This document shows positions 22,824 through 30,694 of a stretch of DNA of 64,000 bases, one piece after another (the first letter of the stretch is position 1; the number at the start of each line of letters is the position of its first letter). This DNA comes from Solimonas sp. SE-A11. GTDB taxonomy: Bacteria > Pseudomonadota > Gammaproteobacteria > Nevskiales > Nevskiaceae. Where the stretch lies: assembly GCF_030345715.1 (NCBI RefSeq), contig NZ_JAUASX010000019.1, positions 38,592-102,591 of the forward strand, given 5' to 3'. The position numbers were made by a program, and so were the translations under genes. The notes below the pieces were generated by a model that was not told where the DNA came from, searched no databases, and was given only the letters and a program-made list of their open reading frames with translations.

Positions 22824-25516
22824 CCATCCTTCGCGCCACGCTCCGCCTGCAGCTCCATGCCGGTTTCGGTTTTGCCGATGCGCTGAGGCGACTGCCCTAC
22901 TTCGAGTCACTGGGGATCAGTCATCTCTATGCCTCGCCGATCCTGCGTGCGCGTGCCGGCTCCATGCACGGCTACGACGTAGTGGACCCCACGCAGGTCA
23001 ACCCGGAACTCGGCGGCGAAGCCGGCCTGCGCGAACTGGTGGCCGGCCTGCGTGCCCGCGGCATGGGGCTGATCGTGGATATCGTGCCCAATCACATGGC
23101 GGTCGGCGAAGCCGACAATCCCTGGTGGCAGGACGTGCTGGAGAACGGTCCCAGCAGCCCGTATGCAGGATTCTTCGACATCGACTGGGACTCCAGCGAC
23201 CCGCTGCTGAATGGCCGGATGCTGGCCCCCTTCCTCGGCAAGCCCTATGGCGAAACCCTGGCTCAGGGCGAGATCGCGCTGCGCTTCGAGGAGCGCTTCC
23301 AGTTCGCCTACCACGGCCACCGCTTTCCGCTGGCGCCTCGCGACTATGCTCCCCTGCTCCGTCAGGCCGGGATGCTGGAGGAGGCCAACCTGTTCCGCGC
23401 CGGTCGTGACTTCGCCATGGCCCGACGCGAACTGGCTACCGTATTCGAGGCACGCCCCGCAGCCCTGCAGGCGATCCTCGACGCCCACGCCGATCCGCGC
23501 CACCTGCATCGCCTGCTGGAGCGCCAGCACTACCGCCTGAGCTGGTGGCGCTGTGCCGGCGACGAGATCAACTGGCGCCGCTTCTTCGACATCACCCAGC
23601 TCGCCGGCCTGCGCATCCAGGAGCCGACGGTCTTCGAGGCCGTTCATGAAACCATCTTCCGGCTCTACGCCGAGGGGCTGCTCGACGGATTGCGCATCGA
23701 CCATGTCGATGGCTTGGCTGATCCTCGCGCATACTGCCGGCGCCTGCGCGCCCGCCTGGCGGAACTGGCCGGCCGGCGCCCGCCCGGCTTGCCCGAGCAA
23801 CCCGCCTACGTCGTGGTCGAGAAAATCCTGGGACCCGGCGAGAAACTGGCGCGCGACTGGCAAGTGGACGGCAGCAGCGGCTACGCCTTCATGAATGACG
23901 TCGGCGCCCTGCTGCACGATCCGGCCGGCGAGGTTCCATTGAGCGACCTATGGCGCGAGCTCTCTGGGCGCGCGGGCCATGAGGCGGAAGAAGCGCGCGC
24001 GCGTCGCAGCATCCCTCAGGAGCTGTTCTCCGCCGACTTCAATGCCTGCGCCCATGCACTGCATCGCATCGCCCGCAGCGAGCCGGGCACGCGCGACTGG
24101 ACCCTGCCTGCGATCCGGCGCGTGCTGTCGGAGCTGCTGGTGCACTTTCCGGTGTACCGCACCTACGCCGACGGCCGCGGGCGCAGTGCCGCCGATGCCG
24201 CGATCATGCGCGAGGTGGTCGCTGGTGCAGCGGCAAAGCTGCAGGACTCGGACCAGCCTTTGCTGATCCTGATCGACCGCTGGCTGGGCGGCGAGTCACC
24301 ACGGCAGCTGCGCGCCTCGGCGGCACGGCGCCTGCGCCTGCGGGCCATGGCGCGCTTCCAGCAGCTCACCGCGCCCGTGGCCGCCAAGGCGGTGGAAGAC
24401 ACCGTGTTCTATCGGCACGGGCGCCTGCTGTCGCGCAACGAGGTAGGCGCCGATCCCGCGCGCTTCGCGCTGAGCGCCGCCGCCTTTCACCGCCTGTCGC
24501 GGGAGCGCCGCCGGCGCTACCCAATGACCATGCTGGCCACGGCCACGCACGACCACAAGCGAGGAGAGGACCTGCGCGCACGACTGGCGGTACTCAGCGA
24601 GCTGCCGACGCGCTGGGCGACCACACTGAGGGAGTGGCGCGCAGGCAACGCACGGCGTCATGGCAGCGCCGGCCCCGATGCCGCCGACGAACTGATGCTC
24701 TACCAGACACTCGTGGGCGCCTGGCCCCTGGACCTGCGGCCGGATGACCGCGAGGGCCTTGCCTCGCTCGAGGAGCGTGTCGCCGGCTGGCAGCTCAAGG
24801 CCCTGCGCGAGGCCAAGCGGCACAGCAGCTGGCTGGAGCCCAACCTGGCCTACGAGGGCAATGGCCGCGGCTTCCTGCAGCGCCTGCTCGGCGATGCCAG
24901 CTTCGTCGCCAGCCTCCATTCACTCGTTCAGGACATCGCCGCCGCGGGGGCGATCAACGGCCTGGCCCAGACCCTGCTGCGCGTGACCTCGCCTGGCATG
25001 CCGGACCTGTACCAGGGCACCGAGTGGTGGGACTTCAGCCTGGTCGATCCCGACAATCGCCGCCCGGTGGATTTCGAGGCACGTGCCAGCGCCCTGGCCC
25101 GGCACCGTCCGCTGCCGGCACTGCTGCATGGCTGGCGTGACGGGCATATCAAGCAGCACCTGCTGCAGACCGCTATGGGCCTGAGGCGCCGGCAGCCCGA
25201 ACTGTTTGCCGCGGGTGACTACCTGCCCCTGGCAGTCAAGGGGCGACACTCGGAACGCCTGCTGGCCTTCGCCCGCCGCTACAGCGAGCAGGCTGTGGTG
25301 GTTGCCGTACCGCTTCGCAGCCTGCCGCTGCTGCCGGACCCGCGCGAGCCCGACCTGCGGTGGGCGGACTGGGCCGATACCGTCATCCGCATCCCGCCGG
25401 AGCTTCGGCGCCCGGCCCGGAACCTGCTTGGGGAGGATTCCCTCCGGCCGCTGGACGAATGGCTGACGCCGGGGCGCCTGTTCGCCCACGCCCCCGTAGC
25501 ATTGCTGGCAATGTGA
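22820..25516 (+). CDS. treY: malto-oligosyltrehalose synthase
   Basis: 898 residues of GH13_26. The start MTILRATLRLQLHAGFGFAD resembles other TreY N-termini and overlaps the malQ stop by four bases, so the longer upstream frame is discarded. Signature segments are LYASPILRARAGSMHGYDVVDP, nucleophile Asp294 in LRIDHVDGLADP, acid/base Glu334 in YVVVEKILGPGEKL, and YQGTEWWDFSLVDPDNRRPVD near the C-terminus. It converts the reducing-end glucose of a maltodextrin to a trehalosyl unit. It is the last gene of the operon; no terminator is obvious in the 88 bases before the next gene. Confidence 0.95.
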   Translation: MTILRATLRLQLHAGFGFADALRRLPYFESLGISHLYASPILRARAGSMHGYDVVDPTQVNPELGGEAGLRELVAGLRARGMGLIVDIVPNHMAVGEADNPWWQDVLENGPSSPYAGFFDIDWDSSDPLLNGRMLAPFLGKPYGETLAQGEIALRFEERFQFAYHGHRFPLAPRDYAPLLRQAGMLEEANLFRAGRDFAMARRELATVFEARPAALQAILDAHADPRHLHRLLERQHYRLSWWRCAGDEINWRRFFDITQLAGLRIQEPTVFEAVHETIFRLYAEGLLDGLRIDHVDGLADPRAYCRRLRARLAELAGRRPPGLPEQPAYVVVEKILGPGEKLARDWQVDGSSGYAFMNDVGALLHDPAGEVPLSDLWRELSGRAGHEAEEARARRSIPQELFSADFNACAHALHRIARSEPGTRDWTLPAIRRVLSELLVHFPVYRTYADGRGRSAADAAIMREVVAGAAAKLQDSDQPLLILIDRWLGGESPRQLRASAARRLRLRAMARFQQLTAPVAAKAVEDTVFYRHGRLLSRNEVGADPARFALSAAAFHRLSRERRRRYPMTMLATATHDHKRGEDLRARLAVLSELPTRWATTLREWRAGNARRHGSAGPDAADELMLYQTLVGAWPLDLRPDDREGLASLEERVAGWQLKALREAKRHSSWLEPNLAYEGNGRGFLQRLLGDASFVASLHSLVQDIAAAGAINGLAQTLLRVTSPGMPDLYQGTEWWDFSLVDPDNRRPVDFEARASALARHRPLPALLHGWRDGHIKQHLLQTAMGLRRRQPELFAAGDYLPLAVKGRHSERLLAFARRYSEQAVVVAVPLRSLPLLPDPREPDLRWADWADTVIRIPPELRRPARNLLGEDSLRPLDEWLTPGRLFAHAPVALLAM

Positions 25517-25604
25517 CGGGGGTCCGGTGGGAAGGTGGTCGGGCAAGGCTCGCGTGCTAGCATTGCGGCATAACGAGCCATAAAGCGACGACCCTGACAC
25601 CTCC

Positions 25605-26654
25605 ATGAGCACGGGCACGGCCATCGATCCCTCCGTTTTCGCGAACTACGTGCCGCTGAATGCCCTGCGGCCAGAAAGCCGCGCGGACCTGGCCAAGAAG
25701 GCCGTCGTCACCGCGGCCCGCTCCGGGGATTACCTGTTCAAGATTGGTGACTCGGCCACCAACGCCATCTTCCTGGTCAGCGGCGAGCTGCACCTGGAGG
25801 ACGCCAGCGGCAAGCCCATCGCCCGCCTGCGTGCCGGCGACCCCACCGCCCATCACCGCGTGGCCCACCAGTCTCCCCGCAAGGTGTCGGCGCGCGCCCA
25901 CGGCCCGGTGCAGTACTTCACCGTGGACGCCGGCCTGCTCGACGTGATGCTGACCTGGGACCAGACCGGCAGTTTCGAGGTCGGCGAGCTCCAGTCCGGC
26001 GGCGACAACTCCGACGACTGGATGTCCAAGCTGCTGCAGATGCGCACCTTCCAGATGATTCCGCCCTCCAACCTGCAGGCCATGTTCATGCGCATGCAGG
26101 AGGTCAAGGTCGAGCCTGGCCAAGTGGTGGTCAAGCAGGACGAGGACGGCGACTTCTTCTACGTCATCATGTCCGGCCGCTGCATGGTGACCCGCGAGCA
26201 GCCCAACCAGAAGGCCGTTCGCCTGGCCGAGCTGGAAAGCGGCTCCTGCTTCGGCGAGGAAGCCCTGATCTCCGATGCCAAGCGCAATGCCACCGTCACT
26301 GCCCTGACCCGCGGCAGCCTGATGCGCCTGGCCAAGGATGACTTCCGCAAGCTGCTGAACGAGCCGCTGGCGCGCAAGATCAGCCTGTTGGAAGCCCAGA
26401 AGCTGGTGGCCAGCGGCCAGGCCAAGTACCTCGACGTGCGTCTGCCCAGCGAGTTCCAGGCCCACAGCCTGCCCGGCAGCCTCAACCTGCCGCTGTACAT
26501 GCTGCGCATGAAGCTGACCCTGGTGGAACCCAAGACCACCTGGATCGTCTGCTGCGACACCGGCCGCCGCAGTTCGGTGGCGGTCTTCATCCTGACCCAG
26601 AAGGGCTACGACGCCTACGTGCTGGACAAGGGCATCCCGCCTGCGAGCGCCTGA
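25605..26654 (+). CDS. protein with two cyclic nucleotide-binding-type domains and a C-terminal rhodanese domain
   Basis: 349 residues, no signal or membrane segment. Residues about 20-130 are a divergent cNMP-type beta-roll. Residues about 145-255 are a second with the phosphate-binding-cassette-like FGEEALISDAKRNATV. Residues about 260-345 are a rhodanese domain with YLDVRLPSEFQAHSLPGSLN and the cysteine loop VCCDTGRRSSVAV. The usual hydrophobic-plus-Arg contact is kept in the second domain (RNATV) but not clearly in the first. No DNA-binding domain is present. It may link a nucleotide signal to sulfur chemistry or redox state; function unknown. It ends at a strong terminator shared with the convergent pilZ operon. 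Confidence 0.85.
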   Translation: MSTGTAIDPSVFANYVPLNALRPESRADLAKKAVVTAARSGDYLFKIGDSATNAIFLVSGELHLEDASGKPIARLRAGDPTAHHRVAHQSPRKVSARAHGPVQYFTVDAGLLDVMLTWDQTGSFEVGELQSGGDNSDDWMSKLLQMRTFQMIPPSNLQAMFMRMQEVKVEPGQVVVKQDEDGDFFYVIMSGRCMVTREQPNQKAVRLAELESGSCFGEEALISDAKRNATVTALTRGSLMRLAKDDFRKLLNEPLARKISLLEAQKLVASGQAKYLDVRLPSEFQAHSLPGSLNLPLYMLRMKLTLVEPKTTWIVCCDTGRRSSVAVFILTQKGYDAYVLDKGIPPASA

Positions 26655-26664
26655 GTCAGGATCC

Positions 26665-26701
26665 AACGTAAAAGCCCTCCGTTAAGGAGGGCTTTTACGT
26701 T
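26665..26701. terminator. bidirectional rho-independent terminator
   Basis: A perfect 16-bp stem (26665-26680 with 26686-26701) has a five-base loop GTTAA. The stem has a GCCCTCC core flanked by A4 on one side and T4 on the other, so it can act on both strands. It lies between two convergent genes, the cNMP/rhodanese gene and pilZ. Confidence 0.9.
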
Positions 26702-26717
26702 GCACATCAATGCCACG

Positions 26718-27083
26718 CTACATCGTGTGCGTCGGACGGTCCGCGCCCAGGGCACCCGCAAGCAGCGCCTCGATTTTCTTCTGAGTGGTGCCGCCATCCT
26801 GCGTGCTGAACTGCACGCCGATACCCTGCAGGCGCTTGTTCTGCGCGCCGCGCGGCGTCACCCAGACCACCTTGCCGGCCACCGGCAGGCGCTCGGCACC
26901 GTCCATTAGGGTCAGCAGGATGAACACCTCGTCGCCGAGCCGGTATTCCTTGTTGGTCGGGATGAACAAGCCGCCGTTTTTCACGAACGGCATGTAGGCC
27001 ACGTACAGCGCCGACTTGTCCTTGATATTCAAGGTCAGGATGCCGGGCTGGGCGCCGCCCGGGCGTGGTGCCGGTGTGCTCAC
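26718..27083 (-). CDS. pilZ: PilZ domain protein (type IV pilus PilZ type)
   Basis: 121 residues: GILTLNIKDKSALYVAYMPF, then KNGGLFIPTNKEYRLGDEVF, LPVAGKVVWVTPRG and GIGVQF. This matches the short PilZ encoded after holB in many Gammaproteobacteria, needed for type IV pilus biogenesis in Pseudomonas and Xanthomonas. Such PilZ proteins lack the RxxxR c-di-GMP motif, and none is visible at the N-terminus here. It is the last gene of the fab-pab-tmk-holB block and ends 16 bases before the shared terminator. Confidence 0.92.
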   Translation of the reverse strand: MSTPAPRPGGAQPGILTLNIKDKSALYVAYMPFVKNGGLFIPTNKEYRLGDEVFILLTLMDGAERLPVAGKVVWVTPRGAQNKRLQGIGVQFSTQDGGTTQKKIEALLAGALGADRPTHTM

Positions 27084-27132
27084 TACTCCCCCTCAATATT
27101 CTCGTATGCCCACAATCTACCTGATTTGACCG

Positions 27133-28149
27133 TCAGGTGCGCCGTTGCGCGCGGGCCTGGCGCGAAGCCAGCACCAGCAGGGCCTCCAGCAGCATCTGCG
27201 GATTGGCATTGCCTTCCAGGCGCCGGCGGGCGTCGGTGGCCTCCTGGATCAGCCGGTGCAGCTCCGGTGGCGGCAGCAGTCCGCCGCCACCCAGGGCCTG
27301 TTTCAGGGCGCCGGTCAGCCAGCCCAGCAGCCAGGCCAGGAAGTCCGCCGCATCATCCTTGCCGATGCGCTGGGCCGCCGCGATCGGCTCCTGCTTGAGC
27401 TGCAGCACGCCGGCGAGCAGCTCGGACCAGTCGCGGGCCCGCGCGCGCTCGTCGGAGCCGTCCAGCTCCAGCGCCCGCAGCGGTGCCCCGCGGGCCTCGC
27501 GAAGCAGCGCCGCGTCGGCCTTGGGCTGGCGAGCGCGCAGCCATTCCAGTGCCTCGGCCTCGGGCGGAATGGCGAAGCGCAGGCGCTGGCAGCGGCTGCG
27601 CAGGGTCGCCTTGAGTGCCTGTGGACGCTCCGACACCAGCAGCAGGTGCGTGCCCGGCGGCGGCTCCTCGATGGTCTTCAGCAGCGAGTTGAGGCTGGCC
27701 TCGTTGAGTGCCTCGGCCGGGTCGAATACCACTACGCGCGAACCGTCGTAGTGGGTGGACAGCATCAGCATCTCGCTCATCTTGCGCACCGCATCGGCGG
27801 CAATGTCGCGCTTCTTGCTGTCCTTGTCCGGCACCCAGTGCGCCAGGCCCTGGTCATGGCGGCCGCTCGGAGTCAGCGCCAGGCCGTGCAGGCCCTCGCG
27901 GCTCAGCAGCAGCGCGTTGGGATGGTTGCCCACCATCAACTGCTGGCAGCTGCGGCACTGGCCGCAGGCGTATCCCGAACGCTGCTCGCACAGCAGGAAG
28001 GCGGTCAGCGCGCGCGCGAACGTGCGGCGCCCCACGCCCTGCGGGCCGGTCAGCAGCAGCGCATGGCCCAGGCGCTTCTGCAGCACCAGCGCGCTGACGT
28101 CCAGCCACAGTTCCTTCTGCCAGGGCAGCGGTTGGGTCTGCAGGTTCAC
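27133..28149 (-). CDS. holB: DNA polymerase III delta' subunit
   Basis: 338 residues. The clamp-loader fold is visible: LLLTGPQGVGRRTFARAL is a P-loop in which the usual Lys is Arg (delta' does not hydrolyse ATP), four cysteines in the CEQRSGYACGQCRSC region bind zinc, and LRSRCQRLRF is the SRC motif. The start is taken as GTG at 28149 (VNLQTQPLPWQKELW), because it overlaps the tmk stop as GTGA and residues upstream do not resemble the family. Tmk-holB-pilZ is a conserved gammaproteobacterial order. Confidence 0.92.
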   Translation of the reverse strand: MNLQTQPLPWQKELWLDVSALVLQKRLGHALLLTGPQGVGRRTFARALTAFLLCEQRSGYACGQCRSCQQLMVGNHPNALLLSREGLHGLALTPSGRHDQGLAHWVPDKDSKKRDIAADAVRKMSEMLMLSTHYDGSRVVVFDPAEALNEASLNSLLKTIEEPPPGTHLLLVSERPQALKATLRSRCQRLRFAIPPEAEALEWLRARQPKADAALLREARGAPLRALELDGSDERARARDWSELLAGVLQLKQEPIAAAQRIGKDDAADFLAWLLGWLTGALKQALGGGGLLPPPELHRLIQEATDARRRLEGNANPQMLLEALLVLASRQARAQRRT

Positions 28150-28766
28150 AGGCGGGCCTCCAGTGCAACGCGCAGCGACTGGCGCACCTGTTCCAGCGGC
28201 GGTGCCGCGTCGATCACCCGGCAACGCCCGGGCTCGGCCGCCGCGCGGCGTAGGAAGCATTCGCGCACGCGCCGCATGTAGGCCAGGGATTCGTCCTCGA
28301 AACGGTTGGCGTCACCACGACCGCGCGCGCGGGCCAGCCCCTGCTCCGGCGGCAGGTCGAAGACCAGGGTCAGGTCGGGGCGGAAGCTGCCGAGCACCAG
28401 GGCCTCCAGCGCCGCCAGATGCCGCTCGTCCAGGCCCTTGCCGGCACCCTGGTAGGCATAGGAGGAATCGATGAAGCGGTCGCAGACCACGTCCTTGCCC
28501 GCGGCCAGCGCCGGCAGCACGGTTGCCTTCAGGTGGGCCGCGCGCGCCGCGAACATCAGCAGCACCTCGCTCTCGGCGCCCACGCCCTCGTCCCAGGGCT
28601 GCAGCACCACGCGGCGGATCTCCTCCGCCAGCGGCGAGCCGCCCGGCTCACGCGTCAGGACCACTTCGCGCCCGCGAGCCTGCAGCCAGTCGCGGATGAA
28701 GACGCCATGCGTGGACTTGCCGGCTCCCTCGCCTCCCTCCAGCGTGATGAAGCGCCCTGCACTCAT
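28146..28766 (-). CDS. tmk: thymidylate kinase
   Basis: 206 residues. The N-terminus MSAGRFITLEGGEGAGKSTH has the P-loop GGEGAGKST. LTREPGGSPLAEEIRRVVL carries the DR/REPGG motif, and FIDSSYAYQGAGKGLD is the family's middle motif. It phosphorylates dTMP to dTDP. The stop overlaps the holB GTG and the start overlaps the mltG stop by four bases, so the three are probably co-translated. Confidence 0.97.
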   Translation of the reverse strand: MSAGRFITLEGGEGAGKSTHGVFIRDWLQARGREVVLTREPGGSPLAEEIRRVVLQPWDEGVGAESEVLLMFAARAAHLKATVLPALAAGKDVVCDRFIDSSYAYQGAGKGLDERHLAALEALVLGSFRPDLTLVFDLPPEQGLARARGRGDANRFEDESLAYMRRVRECFLRRAAAEPGRCRVIDAAPPLEQVRQSLRVALEARL

Positions 28767-29764
28767 GGACGGCCCAACTGGTAGCGGCGCACGGCAGCGG
28801 AGTGATCCTGCAACGAATCCGAGAACTGATGCGTGCCGTCGCCCTTGGACACGAAGTAGATCGACGTGCCCGGCGCCGGGTGCAGCGCGGCATTGATCGC
28901 GGCCCGGCTCGGCAGGCAGATCGGCGACGGCGGCAGCCCGTCACGGGTGTAGCTGTTGTAGGGGTTGTCAGTGACCAGGTCCGCGCGGCGGAGGTTGCCG
29001 TCGAAGGCCTCGCCCAGGCCGTAGATGATCGTCGGATCCGTCTGCAGGCGCATGCCCATGCGCATGCGGCGCACGAATACCCCGCCGATCTGCGGACGCT
29101 CGAAGGCCGCTCCGGTTTCCTTCTCGATGATGGAGGCCATGATCAGCGCCTCTTCCGGCGTGGCGTAAGGCAGGTCCGTCTCGCGGGCCTCCCACTCTTG
29201 CGCCAGCGCCTTGTCCAGGGCGTCGGCGGCGCGCCGCAGGAAATCGATGTCGGTGGTGCCCCTGGGAAAATGGTAGGTGTCCGGGAACAGGCGGCCCTCG
29301 GGGTGCACACCGGCGCGGCCGATCGCCGCCATCAGTTCCTCGGACGTGGCCTCCGGCAATGTCTGTCGGATCGCCGGATGCGCGCGCATCAGCTTCACCG
29401 CCTGGGCGAAGGTCCAGCCCTCGGTGAGGCGCAGGTCGTGCAGGCGCGTCTTGCCCTCCACCATCAGCGCCAGCAGGTCCAGCGGATTCAGGCCCGGTTG
29501 CAGCGCGTATTCACCGGCCTTGATGCGGCCCGAGACGCCGGTGAAGCGAGCATAGAGCCGCAGGTATTGCGCCAGCCGCGGCGGCTGCATGATGCCGCGC
29601 TCCCGCAGGCCGGCCAGTACCGTGGTCAGCGAACTGCCGCTGGGCACTTCCAGCGATTCGGTCTGCGACAGCGGCAGTGGTGCCTGAAGCAGGCGGCTGG
29701 CATCCCAGCCCACAAGGCCGGAACCGAGCACCGCCAGCAGCAGCAACGTGAAGAAGGTACGCAT
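28763..29764 (-). CDS. mltG: endolytic murein transglycosylase (YceG/MltG family)
   Basis: 333 residues. An N-terminal membrane anchor starts MRTFFTLLLLAVLGSGLVGW; a LysM-like domain (LEVPSGSSLTTVLAGLRERG) and the YceG catalytic domain follow. The catalytic Glu lies in IMASIIEKETG; GGVFVRRMRMGMRLQTDPT and DNPYNSYTRDGLPPSPICLP are family hallmarks. It cuts nascent glycan strands at the inner membrane. The ATG at 29764 is chosen because it shares a base with the pabC stop (TGATG) and directly precedes the anchor. Confidence 0.95.
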   Translation of the reverse strand: MRTFFTLLLLAVLGSGLVGWDASRLLQAPLPLSQTESLEVPSGSSLTTVLAGLRERGIMQPPRLAQYLRLYARFTGVSGRIKAGEYALQPGLNPLDLLALMVEGKTRLHDLRLTEGWTFAQAVKLMRAHPAIRQTLPEATSEELMAAIGRAGVHPEGRLFPDTYHFPRGTTDIDFLRRAADALDKALAQEWEARETDLPYATPEEALIMASIIEKETGAAFERPQIGGVFVRRMRMGMRLQTDPTIIYGLGEAFDGNLRRADLVTDNPYNSYTRDGLPPSPICLPSRAAINAALHPAPGTSIYFVSKGDGTHQFSDSLQDHSAAVRRYQLGRP

Positions 29765-30582
29765 CAGAGTGTTCTCGGGTGATTCAGCGCTAGTGCCAAC
29801 CGCCTCGTCAGCGGTCCAGGCGCGGCCAATGCGACGCCATCGAACTCCCGCACCGGCCACAGGCCGACCAGGCTGTTGCTGACGAAGATTTCATCGGCCT
29901 GCCGCAGCAGGTCCGGAGTCGGGTCGTCGAAGTGCACGGGAATCTGCAGTTGCTCGGCCAGTTCCAGGATCTTGTCGCGCATCATGCCGCGGATACCGCA
30001 GCGCTCCAGCGCCGAGGTCCAGAGGCCTCCTTCCGCCACCCGGAACAGGTTGCTGCGGGTGCCACAGACCACCAGCCCCCGAGCATCGCACACGAATAAC
30101 TCCTCGGCATCTTGCGGCCAGTGGCGGCTGGCCAGCACCTGCTCCAGGCGGTTCAGGTGCTTGATCCCCGCCAGCAGCGGCTGGTCACCCAGCTGCACCT
30201 GGCTCAGGGCACAACGGATGCCCTGCTCCCAATGCGCCGCGGGATATCGTGGCGCCGGCAGCCGCAGCAGCAGGCGATCACAGTCGTCGCTCCCGGCGCG
30301 GTAGCCGCGCCCGCCGGTACGGCGGCTGAGAATCAGCTTGATCACGCCGGATTCCTCGCCGGCGCAGAGCGAGGCGATTTCCTCCTCCAGCACGGCGCGT
30401 GGCGGCGGCAGCAGCGCCAGGCGGACCGCATCGCGCTCCAGCACGTCGAGCTGGCGACGCAGGTCCGGCACCGCGCCCTGGTGCAGCAGCATGGTACGGA
30501 ACACCCCGTCGCCATAATGCAGGCCGCGCGAGGATGCCAGCTCCTGGCTGCAGGCGACGCCGTTATACAGGCCGCTGCTCAC
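29764..30582 (-). CDS. pabC: aminodeoxychorismate lyase
   Basis: 272 residues of the class IV PLP aminotransferase fold. RGLHYGDGVFRTML gives the family N-terminus, IKHLNRLEQVLA the PLP lysine, and GTRSNLF and EIFVSNSLVGLWPV the conserved C-terminal parts. It converts 4-amino-4-deoxychorismate to p-aminobenzoate and pyruvate for folate synthesis. The start is probably GTG at 30582 (VSSGLYNGV); the longer frame upstream carries no family-like residues. It follows pabB by 112 bases and is translationally coupled to mltG. Confidence 0.92.
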   Translation of the reverse strand: MSSGLYNGVACSQELASSRGLHYGDGVFRTMLLHQGAVPDLRRQLDVLERDAVRLALLPPPRAVLEEEIASLCAGEESGVIKLILSRRTGGRGYRAGSDDCDRLLLRLPAPRYPAAHWEQGIRCALSQVQLGDQPLLAGIKHLNRLEQVLASRHWPQDAEELFVCDARGLVVCGTRSNLFRVAEGGLWTSALERCGIRGMMRDKILELAEQLQIPVHFDDPTPDLLRQADEIFVSNSLVGLWPVREFDGVALAAPGPLTRRLALALNHPRTL

Positions 30583-30633
30583 GCCTCGGCTCCGAATGCC
30601 AGCAGTAGGCGCATCGTGAGCAGCGTGGAGGGG

Positions 30634-30652
30634 CCCCGTGCCCCGCACGGGG
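30634..30652. other. short GC-rich hairpin between pabB and pabC
   Basis: CCCCGTGC-CCC-GCACGGGG is a perfect 8-bp stem with a three-base loop in the 112-base gap between pabB and pabC. There is no T tract, so it is not a typical terminator. It might reduce readthrough or protect the pabC message end; function unknown. Confidence 0.4.
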
Positions 30653-30694
30653 ATCGTAGCGTCGCGAGTCGATGCAGACCTGCCACCCGGGAGC

